In this document: piece after piece, positions 1 to 7,164 of the stretch
Layout of the letters: each line of letters opens with the position of its first letter
How positions within the stretch are numbered: the first letter of the stretch is position 1
Source of the DNA: VRUE01 sp963774405
GTDB lineage: Bacteria > Actinomycetota > Thermoleophilia > Solirubrobacterales > 70-9
NCBI GenBank assembly: GCA_963774405.1
Contig: CAVZEV010000007.1
Coordinates: forward strand, 1 to 64,000
Length of the DNA: 64,000 nucleotides
Reading direction: 5' to 3'
The notes under the pieces: generated by a model
Database searches by the model: none
Seen by the model: only the letters and a program-made list of their open reading frames with translations
Told to the model about the DNA's origin: nothing
Position numbers and translations under genes: made by a program

Positions 1-238
1 CCAGGTGACGCAATCCGCCGTTCTCAACGACAAGGGGGTGAGACATGGAGCAGTCGTCGAGGAACAGCCGGGAGAGTTCGTTCTGCGGTTCACCCTGCGG
101 TTCACCCTGCGGGTCACCCTGCGGGTCACCCTGCGGTTCGCCCTGCGGTTCGCCCTGCGGTTCGCGCCAACCTCGTTCTGCGCCTCGTTCTCCACCTCGT
201 TCTGCGCCTCGCACCCCGACTTTGGGAACGCCCGGCAT
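1..238 (-). CDS. Partial repeat-containing protein (N-terminal part, runs off the left edge)
   Basis: An open frame on the minus strand starts at ATG 238 and is still open at base 1, so the C-terminus is outside the window. The visible 79 codons begin with a basic Gly/Arg/Glu stretch, then six copies of a four-residue unit E/D-P-Q-G, then a non-repetitive segment ending near VVENGGLRHL. The repeat is coded by a 12-bp tandem array. A purine-rich AGAGGA lies directly before the ATG, closer than ideal. I prefer this frame over the plus-strand frames because they give implausible Cys-Gly-Ser-Pro or Leu-Arg-Phe-Ala runs. Function is unknown. It could also be non-coding repeat DNA. Confidence 0.4.
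   Translation of the reverse strand, partial: MPGVPKVGVRGAERGGERGAERGWREPQGEPQGEPQGDPQGDPQGEPQGEPQNELSRLFLDDCSMSHPLVVENGGLRHL
76..206. repeat. Two adjoining 12-bp tandem repeat arrays
   Basis: About seven copies of a 12-bp unit (type GTTCACCCTGCG) run from 76 to 159 and are followed at 171-206 by three copies of a second 12-bp unit (type CCTCGTTCTGCG). In the first array the six variants occur as identical neighbouring pairs, which suggests stepwise duplication. The period is a multiple of three, so length changes keep the minus-strand frame. Confidence 0.85.
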
Positions 239-570
239 TCCTCTTTGTGAAGGCGATTGCGGGAATCGGGCGACGCTGACTTCCTACTCCCGTACCCTGT
301 CAACAGCCTCGGTGCGCAGCGCCGACTACCTACTCCCCCATCTCGATCTGCACCGCCCATCTCTCGATTCGGTCCGGTGGGTAGTCGCTCCGCCGATCTA
401 TCTGACGTCCGATCGCCGCCACCCTCGCCTGCCGCTCTGGTGGTTTTCGCTTCCTCGTTCCGAACGCCGCGCCTGCCAGTTTCGGCGCGGCGTAGAGATT
501 TGAGCGGAATCGAGACAAGCCCGACACAATGAATCGCGATGGGTCTTGAGACGACGATGGAGACGATCTG
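239..570. other. Intergenic region between the partial gene and the serine recombinase
   Basis: 332 bp separate the two divergent genes. Short open frames cover it on both strands but none has a convincing start, codon use or similarity. It presumably holds divergent promoters, but I could not assign clear -35/-10 boxes. Confidence 0.5.
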
Positions 571-2241
571 ATGGCCGCTGACAGCCGGTCGCGGTCGGCG
601 GGTGCCGGCCGGCGCTTTGCCTGGTACGGGCGACTCTCGACCAAGGACAAGCAGGACCCGACGCTCTCCTTTCCCTCGCAGCGGGAGGCTTGCGCGACGA
701 AGGCCGAGGAGCTGGGCGGGGAGATCGTCTGCGAGTTCACCGACCAGGAGGCCGGGCGACGGGACGATCGGGCCGGGTGGGCGGAGCTGCTGCGAGAGGC
801 CAAGGAGCTGGACGCGCGGCGCTTCGATGCGGTGATCGTCTATGCGACCTCGCGCCTCAGCCGCGACCTGTTCCACGCGCTCACCTATGAGCGGGAGATG
901 ACTCGGGCCGGGGTCGAGGTCTTCTACGCGCTGACGGCCGGCGATCAGACGAGCCCCGAGGGGAGGTTGATCCGCCACATGTTCCAGGCGCTCGATCAGT
1001 TCGAGGTCGAGAAGCTCGGCCGCGAAGTCCGCCGCGGGCAGAAACAGAACACGCGACAGGGCTTCCGCAACGGCGGTCGGGCACCCTACGGTTATCGACT
1101 GCGGCACGAGGCCCATCCCGACCCGGCGCGGGCAAAGGCCGGCGATACGAAGTCGCGTCTCGTCGTGGACCCGGAGCAGGCGCCGGTGATCGCGGAGATA
1201 TTCGATCGCTTCCTCGCCGGCGCCGGCTACAAGGAGATCGCCAACGAGCTGAACCGGCCCGGCGGGCCGCCGCCTCCCTCCCACGTCGATTCCAAGCGCA
1301 ACAGCTCGGGCAAGTGGGCGAAGACGACGATCAAGTCAATGCTCGAAAACCCGACCTACACCGGGCGCCTCTACTGGAACCGGCTCGACTCGCGCGCCCA
1401 CAAGCAGGGCGTAGGTCCGGTCGTGCGGCGCGAGCAGGACGAATGGGTCGAGGCCGACGAGCGCCACGAGGCGCTGATCTCAGACGAGCAGTTCGAGCGG
1501 GCGCGGGCCGAGATGCAGAGGCGCAGCACCGGCCAGAGCGGCAACCGGCGTCGCCGGCCGCAGAAACGCCCTTACCTCCTGCGCGGCATCGTCCACTGCG
1601 CCACCGGGCATAACCCACTGAGAATGCAGGGCCGCTCGCGCAAGGGCGAGCGGCCCTACTACACCTGCGGCTACCGCACCTCCTACGGCGACAGGGCCGC
1701 GGAGGCAGTCGGTCATGGCAAGTGGCAGTACGTCCGCGAGGACAGCCTCACGACGCTGATCGACAGCTTCTTCGCCACGCGGGTATTCGGCGCCGACCGG
1801 CTCGCCCACTTCGGTCGCCAGAGCGCGAACCTGACCGGGGAGCTGGGCGATCGCAACGGCGACAAGCGCAAACGCCTCGCCGGTCAGATCGCCACTGCCG
1901 AGCAGAAGATCGAGCGCCAGCTCGCCGCGATCGAGGCGGGCGTCGATCCGGTCGAGGTCGGCAGGCGTATCCGCGAGCTCAAGGCAGAACGCGCCGAGGC
2001 ACGGTCGGTACTCGCCCAGATCGAAGACTCACAGCGCGACAGCACCGCCGTCGATCCCGAGGACGCCCGCGCGATTCTCGACGCACTCCCTGACTTCAAC
2101 AAACACCTCGCAGCCGCCGACCCCCAACTGCGCCGCGCCGTCTTCGACGCCTTCCGCCTCCACGTCGAGATCGACCGCAACGCCGGCCAGATACGCCTGA
2201 AAGCGCTGGTGTCAAGCGCATTCAGCGAGGCGAAGACCTGA
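571..2241 (+). CDS. Large serine recombinase (resolvase/integrase type)
   Basis: A 556-residue site-specific DNA recombinase of the large serine family. The N-terminal resolvase domain (about 16-165) carries the catalytic serine in YGRLST (Ser23) and the conserved YATSRLSRD segment. The recombinase domain follows (about 170-290; GRAPYGYR, then a WAKTTIKSMLENPTY-like segment). A zinc-ribbon region with spaced Cys (HCATGHNP then YYTCGYR) lies at about 337-375, and a coiled-coil stretch rich in Ala, Glu and Arg at about 430-490. Such enzymes integrate or excise phages and ICEs. It ends only 45 bp before the left tRNA-Glu-derived repeat of the neighbouring island, so it probably belongs to another element abutting the island. 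No attachment site for it is evident. Confidence 0.93.
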   Translation: MAADSRSRSAGAGRRFAWYGRLSTKDKQDPTLSFPSQREACATKAEELGGEIVCEFTDQEAGRRDDRAGWAELLREAKELDARRFDAVIVYATSRLSRDLFHALTYEREMTRAGVEVFYALTAGDQTSPEGRLIRHMFQALDQFEVEKLGREVRRGQKQNTRQGFRNGGRAPYGYRLRHEAHPDPARAKAGDTKSRLVVDPEQAPVIAEIFDRFLAGAGYKEIANELNRPGGPPPPSHVDSKRNSSGKWAKTTIKSMLENPTYTGRLYWNRLDSRAHKQGVGPVVRREQDEWVEADERHEALISDEQFERARAEMQRRSTGQSGNRRRRPQKRPYLLRGIVHCATGHNPLRMQGRSRKGERPYYTCGYRTSYGDRAAEAVGHGKWQYVREDSLTTLIDSFFATRVFGADRLAHFGRQSANLTGELGDRNGDKRKRLAGQIATAEQKIERQLAAIEAGVDPVEVGRRIRELKAERAEARSVLAQIEDSQRDSTAVDPEDARAILDALPDFNKHLAAADPQLRRAVFDAFRLHVEIDRNAGQIRLKALVSSAFSEAKT

Positions 2242-2285
2242 GCGACCTTGGAGGGGCGGGCGACCTGGCTCTCTCCAATAAGGCC

Positions 2286-2327
2286 ATACCGCTACGGGGA
2301 TTCGAACCCCGGTTTCCGGACTGAGAA
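2286..2327. repeat. Left attachment site: tRNA-Glu 3'-half duplicate
   Basis: Identical over 42 bp to 31996-32037; the match stops sharply at both sides (C versus G before, A versus T after). It corresponds to the segment from the anticodon loop to the 3' end of tRNA-Glu, read on the minus strand. It is not a functional tRNA because the 5' half is absent. Confidence 0.92.
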
Positions 2328-2340
2328 AAGCCCGAGTGCG

Positions 2341-2496
2341 TTACGGCTCGTTGCGGCTGTTTGGCGATTTCGCTTCCTGATCAGCCAAAGCGATGATCTC
2401 GGCAACTTTTCTTTGCGGCTGTTTGCGGCTCTTTGCGCCTGGCAAGGAACACGCTGTTGCTCTTTGGTTGCCGAGTGGCAGCATGATGTTGCCGAG
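2341..2496. promoter_or_regulatory. Candidate integrase arm-type sites, left end
   Basis: Between the left repeat and the integrase there are three GTTGCCGA motifs (2399-2406 inverted, 2467-2474, 2488-2495). Two clusters of roughly 10-bp direct repeats of type TTGCGGCTGT also occur (2341-2366 and 2412-2440). The GTTGCC motif recurs at the right end of the island. Tyrosine integrases with two DNA-binding domains normally bind such arm repeats; assigning these to this integrase is inference. Confidence 0.5.
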
Positions 2497-2563
2497 GGAT
2501 GGCGCCAGATCGAACTCGTCCGTGCAAGGGACATGTACCACGCCCAGCACGAAAGGAATGACG

Positions 2564-3733
2564 ATGACTCAGCTAGCCAAAACCTCCTCCCCGGGCATAT
2601 ACCGAGCCCATGGAAACCGGTGCGACGGCCAGGGGCGATGCGATTGCCCCTACGTGATCATCTGGCGCCACCGAGGCAAGCAGCACAAGGAAACCTTCAG
2701 CACCTTCAATGAGGCACGCGAGAAGAAGTCGCTCCGCGACTCGGTCGACAGCAAACCAATCGAGCGGACCCGCTTCGGCGACTACTTCCCGCAGTGGATC
2801 GAGACCTACGCCGGCCGCACTCAACGCGGATTCTCAGAGACCACGCGCCCGGAGTACCGGCGCATGATCGAGAACTTCGCGATGCCGCGCTGGAAGAGTC
2901 TGAAGCTCAGCGAGATCGAGCCCAAGGATGTCCGAGAGCTCTTCATGGCAATGCGCAACGAAGGCAAGGCCACGTCGATGATCAAGAAGACGAGGGCATC
3001 GCTCTCCCCGCTCTTCGCCACCGCACTCGAGGATGGGTTGATCAGCTCGAATCCGATCCGCGGCGTCCGCATCCCGCCGCCACTGGTCGAGGCGATGCCC
3101 GATGAGGAGCGTGCAAAGGCCTTGACCAAAACCGAGCTTGCGACCCTGCTCTCCGCGATCCCAGAGGACTGGCAACTCTTCTTTGAGTTCATGGTGCACA
3201 CGGGGTTGCGAATCTCTGAGGCGATTGGGCTGACCTGGAGGCATTTGGAGCTGGAGGGCACTCCTCGGGTGAAGGTGCGCGAGCAGGTCTACAGAGGCGT
3301 GCGCAAGACGCTGAAGAGCGGTGCGGGCCGACGGGACATACCCCTGGCCCCGAAGATGGCGGCGAGGCTGATCGAGCACAAGGAGGCGAACTACTCCGGC
3401 CCCAGGGAACCCGTCTTTACCTCAAAGGTCGGCACGGAGTTGATCCGAGGCAAAGTCGCCGAAAACGTGCTCAACCCTGCGCGTGATCTCGTGAAGATGG
3501 ACTGGGTGAGCTTCCACGCTTTCCGCCACACCTGCGCCTCGCTGCTCTTCGCGGACGGCAAGAACGTAAAGCAGATCCAGGTCTGGCTCGGCCACGCCGA
3601 TCCCGCCTTCACCCTGCGCACTTACATCCACCTACTGGAAGACGGCGTCGGCTCGGCCGACTTCCTCGACGACGCGGTGGAAGTGGGGTCGTCGCCATGG
3701 GCGACGGATGAGGAGCCAGAGGAGAAGGACTGA
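2564..3733 (+). CDS. int: Tyrosine-type site-specific integrase of the island
   Basis: A 389-residue phage-type integrase. The N-terminal part (about 1-60, with CDGQGRCDCPYVI) resembles an arm-binding AP2-like domain. A SAM-like core-binding domain covers about 65-165, and the catalytic domain follows with Arg216 in HTGLRISEAIG, His318 and Arg321 in FHAFRHT, LGH, and Tyr354 in TYIHLLE. ATG 2564 has GAAAGGA six bases upstream; ATG 2558 is an alternative, and the longer open frame back to 2393 lacks a ribosome site. It lies directly inside the left tRNA-derived repeat, the usual place for the enzyme that integrates an island into a tRNA gene. It converges on the next gene with 16 bp between stops. 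Confidence 0.93.
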   Translation: MTQLAKTSSPGIYRAHGNRCDGQGRCDCPYVIIWRHRGKQHKETFSTFNEAREKKSLRDSVDSKPIERTRFGDYFPQWIETYAGRTQRGFSETTRPEYRRMIENFAMPRWKSLKLSEIEPKDVRELFMAMRNEGKATSMIKKTRASLSPLFATALEDGLISSNPIRGVRIPPPLVEAMPDEERAKALTKTELATLLSAIPEDWQLFFEFMVHTGLRISEAIGLTWRHLELEGTPRVKVREQVYRGVRKTLKSGAGRRDIPLAPKMAARLIEHKEANYSGPREPVFTSKVGTELIRGKVAENVLNPARDLVKMDWVSFHAFRHTCASLLFADGKNVKQIQVWLGHADPAFTLRTYIHLLEDGVGSADFLDDAVEVGSSPWATDEEPEEKD

Positions 3734-3749
3734 GCCCTTCGTGGGAGAG

Positions 3750-4217
3750 TTACTTGGGGTCGGGTAGCTCTCCCGCCTGGCAGTCCCCCTCGAGGATCGG
3801 CCCACCTGCCGTCGACTCAGCGGCATCCACATAACCGAGGGCCCCACAGCCATCGCACTTGAGCACCGCCTCCTCGCCATCGCGGAGCGCCACGCGTGCT
3901 TCGTGGCCATGGAACCTGGCTTCGCCGAGCGCCCTATCGGCAAGGGTGAAGAACCGTCGGCCCTCGAGGAGCACATCGCTCGAGAGCGGGCCGTTGACGA
4001 GAGCCCAGACCTTGCCGGCGTTCTCGCCTGTACGCACCTTGATGCGATCGGCCCTGGCCTTCTTCTTGATCTCGGCTCGCCACTCGTCGGGATCATCGAT
4101 GCCGCCGCGCGAGCGGATCACCTCTCCGGAGAACAACAGCTCGCCGTAATCGTCTCGCCGACGTACGCGCTTCACGAGCCGCTCGATCCGCCGGTTGATC
4201 TCGACCGGATCCTCCAC
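3750..4217 (-). CDS. Hypothetical protein with C-terminal CxxC
   Basis: A 155-residue acidic/basic mixed protein with a GTG start. The N-terminal third is Arg-rich (ERLVKRVRRRDDYG), the middle looks like a small beta-rich domain, and a CDGCG pair near residue 120 may bind metal or be a zinc-ribbon relic. It follows the decayed vapC by 27 bp on the same strand, so the two may share a transcript from the vapB promoter. I do not recognise a family. Confidence 0.65.
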   Translation of the reverse strand: MEDPVEINRRIERLVKRVRRRDDYGELLFSGEVIRSRGGIDDPDEWRAEIKKKARADRIKVRTGENAGKVWALVNGPLSSDVLLEGRRFFTLADRALGEARFHGHEARVALRDGEEAVLKCDGCGALGYVDAAESTAGGPILEGDCQAGELPDPK

Positions 4218-4243
4218 GGCTTGGAGCCTACGCTCGGCAGGGC

Positions 4244-4639
4244 CTACGAGAAAATCTCGACATCGCAGCGAACGCCGCTTGCCTTCTCAATTCCTCCGTC
4301 CGCGGTCAGCAGCAAGGCACGCAAAGACTCCGCCAGGGCGACATAGGCGGCGTCGTAAGCGGTGAGGTTGTCGCGAAGCTCCCAGAGCGCGCGCCAACAA
4401 CGGAAGATGCGGAACGCGTCGCAGTGGTAGACGCCGCCAAATCATCAAGCGCCTGACCAGACCGCCTCTCGTCGAGCCGCCCAGCACGAACCGCCCGGCG
4501 AAGCGTCGAAAGCGACCTCAAGATCGACAAGCTCCGGCGCGACGAGCTGCTCCCCGCGCAGCCGCAGCCGGACCCGATCCCCATCCGCGTCATCGTCGGC
4601 CAGTGCCGGCGCCAACACCGAGGCGTCGACGACGATCAC
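4244..4639 (-). pseudogene. vapC: Decayed VapC-type PIN-domain toxin
   Basis: The start MIVVDASVLAPAL is the typical PIN opening with the first catalytic Asp. The rest of a normal PIN protein can be read only by changing frame about three times: LVAPELVDLEV, then LRRAVRAGRLDERRSGQALD, then RLPLRRVPHLPLL, and finally LWELRDNLTAYDAAYVALAE through to the stop at 4244. The last piece holds the conserved C-terminal Asp residues. As given, no full-length RNase toxin can be made. It overlaps the stop of the intact antitoxin gene by four bases (ATGA), the standard vapBC arrangement. Sequencing indels are an alternative, but three in 400 bp favours decay. Confidence 0.82.
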
Positions 4640-4869
4640 GCCGCGCGCTTGCGATCGGCCCTCAGCGTCTCGGCCGCGAAGCCGAGACCCACAGAGCCAC
4701 CGGCCCGCCCACCAGCGCGATCGAGCACCTCATCGAGAGTCTCTTCCCCAGCCTGTTGAGTGAGCTGCGCGAGCAGGTACTCCTGCAGGGATTGACCCGC
4801 ACCGGCGGCTCGACGACGAAGGACTCGATGCACGTCAGAAGGGACGTTCTTGATCTGGACACTTGGCAT
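4636..4869 (-). CDS. vapB: VapB-type antitoxin (ribbon-helix-helix)
   Basis: 77 residues. The N-terminus (MPSVQIKNVPSDVHRVLRRRAAGAGQ) matches the FitA/Arc-like ribbon-helix-helix DNA-binding fold of VapB antitoxins: short beta strand, then helix with RAAxxGxSLQEYLL. The C-terminal tail would wrap its cognate PIN toxin. It is intact although vapC downstream is broken, so it may now act only as a repressor or as an antitoxin to related toxins. The gene is preceded by a palindromic promoter. Confidence 0.85.
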   Translation of the reverse strand: MPSVQIKNVPSDVHRVLRRRAAGAGQSLQEYLLAQLTQQAGEETLDEVLDRAGGRAGGSVGLGFAAETLRADRKRAA

Positions 4870-4875
4870 AAAGTC

Positions 4876-4896
4876 AGTGTAGCGCCAAATTGGCGC
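4876..4896 (-). promoter_or_regulatory. vapB promoter with palindromic operator
   Basis: On the minus strand a perfect inverted repeat GCGCCAA-N-TTGGCGC (4882-4896) is followed directly by TACACT, a good -10 box, about 9 bases before the vapB ATG. The palindrome covers the -35 region, as expected for autorepression by VapB. The assignment of the repressor is inference. Confidence 0.6.
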
Positions 4897-5154
4897 CAGC
4901 AGATGAACTTCACATAACCCGCGACGTCAAGCTCGAACCAATGACCGTCTGCATGGCAATTAGGCCCGTCTCCGAGAGTCGCGCGCTGTGAAAGCATCAG
5001 TTTGCAGGGGGTTTCGTAGTGGTGCGGCGGGCGGCCGCGATCACGAATACGTGGGGATATGCGCCGATATGCAGTGATTTGGGAACTTCCGCGCAGAAGT
5101 GCCCGAAATCCGAGGTGGCGGTTTGATTTGCCCTGCGCGCCGCGCGGGAGGCGC

Positions 5155-5352
5155 CTACTCGACGGAAGCTAACTGCCACGGCGCCCCTGGGAGGTTGTCG
5201 CGCTTCAGCTTTGCATCGCACTCGGGGCAGGCGATGAGCTCGGTTGTATTCGATGTCGTTCCCGCACTGCTGCTCGAGAACGAGACCGGCCCGCCAGAAG
5301 TCGACACTGGCGCTCGGCAATTTGGACAATCGAAGGTCTCGACCTCCCCCAT
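5155..5352 (-). CDS. Small zinc-ribbon protein
   Basis: 65 residues with two CxxC knuckles (CPNC at about 9-12 and CPEC at about 42-45) separated by a Ser/Thr-rich linker, a classic small zinc-ribbon layout. It begins 4 bp after the stop of the 249-residue gene upstream and is surely co-transcribed with it. Role unknown; such proteins may bind nucleic acid or a partner protein. Confidence 0.68.
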   Translation of the reverse strand: MGEVETFDCPNCRAPVSTSGGPVSFSSSSAGTTSNTTELIACPECDAKLKRDNLPGAPWQLASVE

Positions 5353-5356
5353 CGGG

Positions 5357-6106
5357 CTACTGGCCTTCTGCGACGCGGTAGGCCCGAGCCATCGTCGCCA
5401 AGACGGCCATCAGCCGGGTGTAGGCCCGTTCGGCGGCCACCGCTGTGTGGACGCCGTGGGGACCGGCGCCGACCCATCGGGCAGTCGCGTCGAGGTCGGC
5501 TTGGAAAGCCCGCCGCTCGGCACCTTCGATCTTGCCAGTGAGGTGCCGATCGACGTAGGCCGAGAGTCGGTTGGCGACGTTCTCCTGGCCGACCTCGCGC
5601 TCGATTCCCCCAAGGTCGATCCACGGCTCGCCGCGCGCCGGAAACAAGTCATCGGCGATTGCCTCGAGAAGCGTTCTGGCACTGAAGGCGGCGTGGCGGC
5701 GATCGCGCTCGGTGCGCCCTTGCAGACGGTTCTCGACCGCTTCGAGTTCAACGACCTCGGCGGCCAAACCGCAATCGGTGAGAAAAGCGTCGACCTCGTC
5801 CTTTTGCTCACGCAGGCCCCGGGCGGCGATTTCCTCGCCGACCGATCGCGCCTGCTCCGCCGGGGTCGGCTCGATGAGCGGGTTATAGGCCTCGGGTGAG
5901 CGGTCACCTAGCTCCTGGGGACGGATCGGCGCCAGGGTCTCGGAATTGAACAGATCTCCATCGCTCGTCATGAAATGGCCGAGAACGGACTCGCCGGCCA
6001 CCCAGGTTGGGAGAACGTGCTCGACGCTCTTCCCTGCGACCGTCTCGAACCCAGGAGTCATTCGATGAACCTTGGCGACGTCGCGTTGGATTTGGTGGCG
6101 GTCCAC
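5357..6106 (-). CDS. Hypothetical protein, first gene of a two-gene unit
   Basis: 249 residues, GTG start, mostly alpha-helical. The C-terminal third (RLSAYVDRHL through AYTRLMAVLATMARAYRVAE) looks like a compact helical bundle. No membrane segment or catalytic motif is evident. Together with the zinc-ribbon gene 4 bp downstream it forms an operon in the left part of the defence island, so a defence-related role is possible but unsupported by any motif I can see. Confidence 0.68.
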   Translation of the reverse strand: MDRHQIQRDVAKVHRMTPGFETVAGKSVEHVLPTWVAGESVLGHFMTSDGDLFNSETLAPIRPQELGDRSPEAYNPLIEPTPAEQARSVGEEIAARGLREQKDEVDAFLTDCGLAAEVVELEAVENRLQGRTERDRRHAAFSARTLLEAIADDLFPARGEPWIDLGGIEREVGQENVANRLSAYVDRHLTGKIEGAERRAFQADLDATARWVGAGPHGVHTAVAAERAYTRLMAVLATMARAYRVAEGQ

Positions 6107-6488
6107 AACTCAAGGGTACTGGCCGACCCGACCCCCCGATCGAGGGCCTATTCGGCCGCGGGAACTGCAGTTAGGTCGGCAGGGGTGGCGGCTTCAACAC
6201 CCGCCGACCAGGTGTGAATCGTGGGCCACGATCACCGTCAAGGCACTCGCCTTCGGCTCGGCCTCGCTGCACGCGCTGCGGGTGACCGCGCGCGGCTTGG
6301 CGGCAGAAGCCGTCTGCGGGCGACCGGGCGGGCGTGGAATCGCGCCATCGCGGTGGCGTTCGCACCTAGCTTGTGCGGATTTCGGCAGTAGGTGGGCTGC
6401 TTACAGAGACCTTTACCCATCCCCGCCGGGTAACCGAATACGACCTCCCGAGCCGGGCGCCGACAGTCTCTAGGGTTCCTCAAGGCCG
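6107..6488. other. Divergent intergenic region
   Basis: 382 bp between divergently transcribed genes. It contains no convincing open frame, RNA gene or strong hairpin. Promoters for both sides must lie here but I could not place them reliably. Confidence 0.5.
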
Positions 6489-7154
6489 ATGGCTCTACCC
6501 GTTCCCGACAAGCTGAGCACTGTCTTCGCTCCCTTCAAGAGCCAGGACATCGAAGTGCTGGCGAGCTTCGCGGAAACCGTCTGCGAGTTGCAGGAATCGC
6601 GTTTCGGAAGAAATCTCGAGAGGCTCGGCCTTCCGCCCCGGATTACGGACATGTACCGCCATCCGCAAGGCGGCGGCTTCGGGAAACTGCGGCTAACTCA
6701 CGCGGCGCCCGAATTGAGGGACGCGATATTCGCGGCCTCTCGGCGACTGCGCACCGAGAGCGAGTTCGGCAGCTTCCAGCAGGCCTGCGCCGCCTTGAAG
6801 CGCTCGACCAAGCAGCGGGGAACCGAGGAGGGAACAATGCTCAGATACCGCCTAGAAGCGGCGAGTCGAGCGATCAGGGATGCCTCCTCAAAGCCCGCAA
6901 CCGTCGCCGCTCGGATCAGCGAAGGCGACGACAAGCGCAGCTACACGACCCGCGAGGAGGTCAGGGGGCTGGCCGAGTACGGCCATCACTTCCACCAAGA
7001 CGACGCCGTCCTCAGGCGGGACTGGAACTCAGTGCCCGCCTCGCTGCTGGAGCCGAGCGTCGATGAGGCTCTTCGCGCGGCAATCGAAGCGGCGATCGCG
7101 ATCTACCCGATCACCGAGGCGGTCCTCAGGGATCCCGAGTTGCGCGATCTTTAG
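6489..7154 (+). CDS. Hypothetical helical protein
   Basis: 221 residues, ATG start with AAGG just upstream. Largely helical with a basic centre (LKRSTKQRG, RYRLEAASRAIRDAS) and a His-rich spot GLAEYGHHFHQDD. It converges on the 1067-residue gene with 10 bp between stops. No family recognised. Its place next to the KAP NTPase unit suggests it could be an accessory gene, but it is on the opposite strand. Confidence 0.62.
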   Translation: MALPVPDKLSTVFAPFKSQDIEVLASFAETVCELQESRFGRNLERLGLPPRITDMYRHPQGGGFGKLRLTHAAPELRDAIFAASRRLRTESEFGSFQQACAALKRSTKQRGTEEGTMLRYRLEAASRAIRDASSKPATVAARISEGDDKRSYTTREEVRGLAEYGHHFHQDDAVLRRDWNSVPASLLEPSVDEALRAAIEAAIAIYPITEAVLRDPELRDL

Positions 7155-7164
7155 CAAGCTCGGG

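Noticed and set aside
45..503. Plus-strand frame with repeated Cys-Gly-Ser-Pro
   Set aside because: The repeat is an artefact of reading the 12-bp array in the wrong frame; the frame has no ribosome site and runs into meaningless sequence. The minus-strand frame is more natural.
2286..2327. Second tRNA-Glu gene
   Set aside because: Only the 3' half is present; it cannot fold as a tRNA and is the displaced attachment-site copy.
2248..2712. 154-residue open frame across the left attachment site
   Set aside because: It crosses the tRNA-derived repeat and the candidate integrase arm region and overlaps the integrase in another frame; no family pattern.
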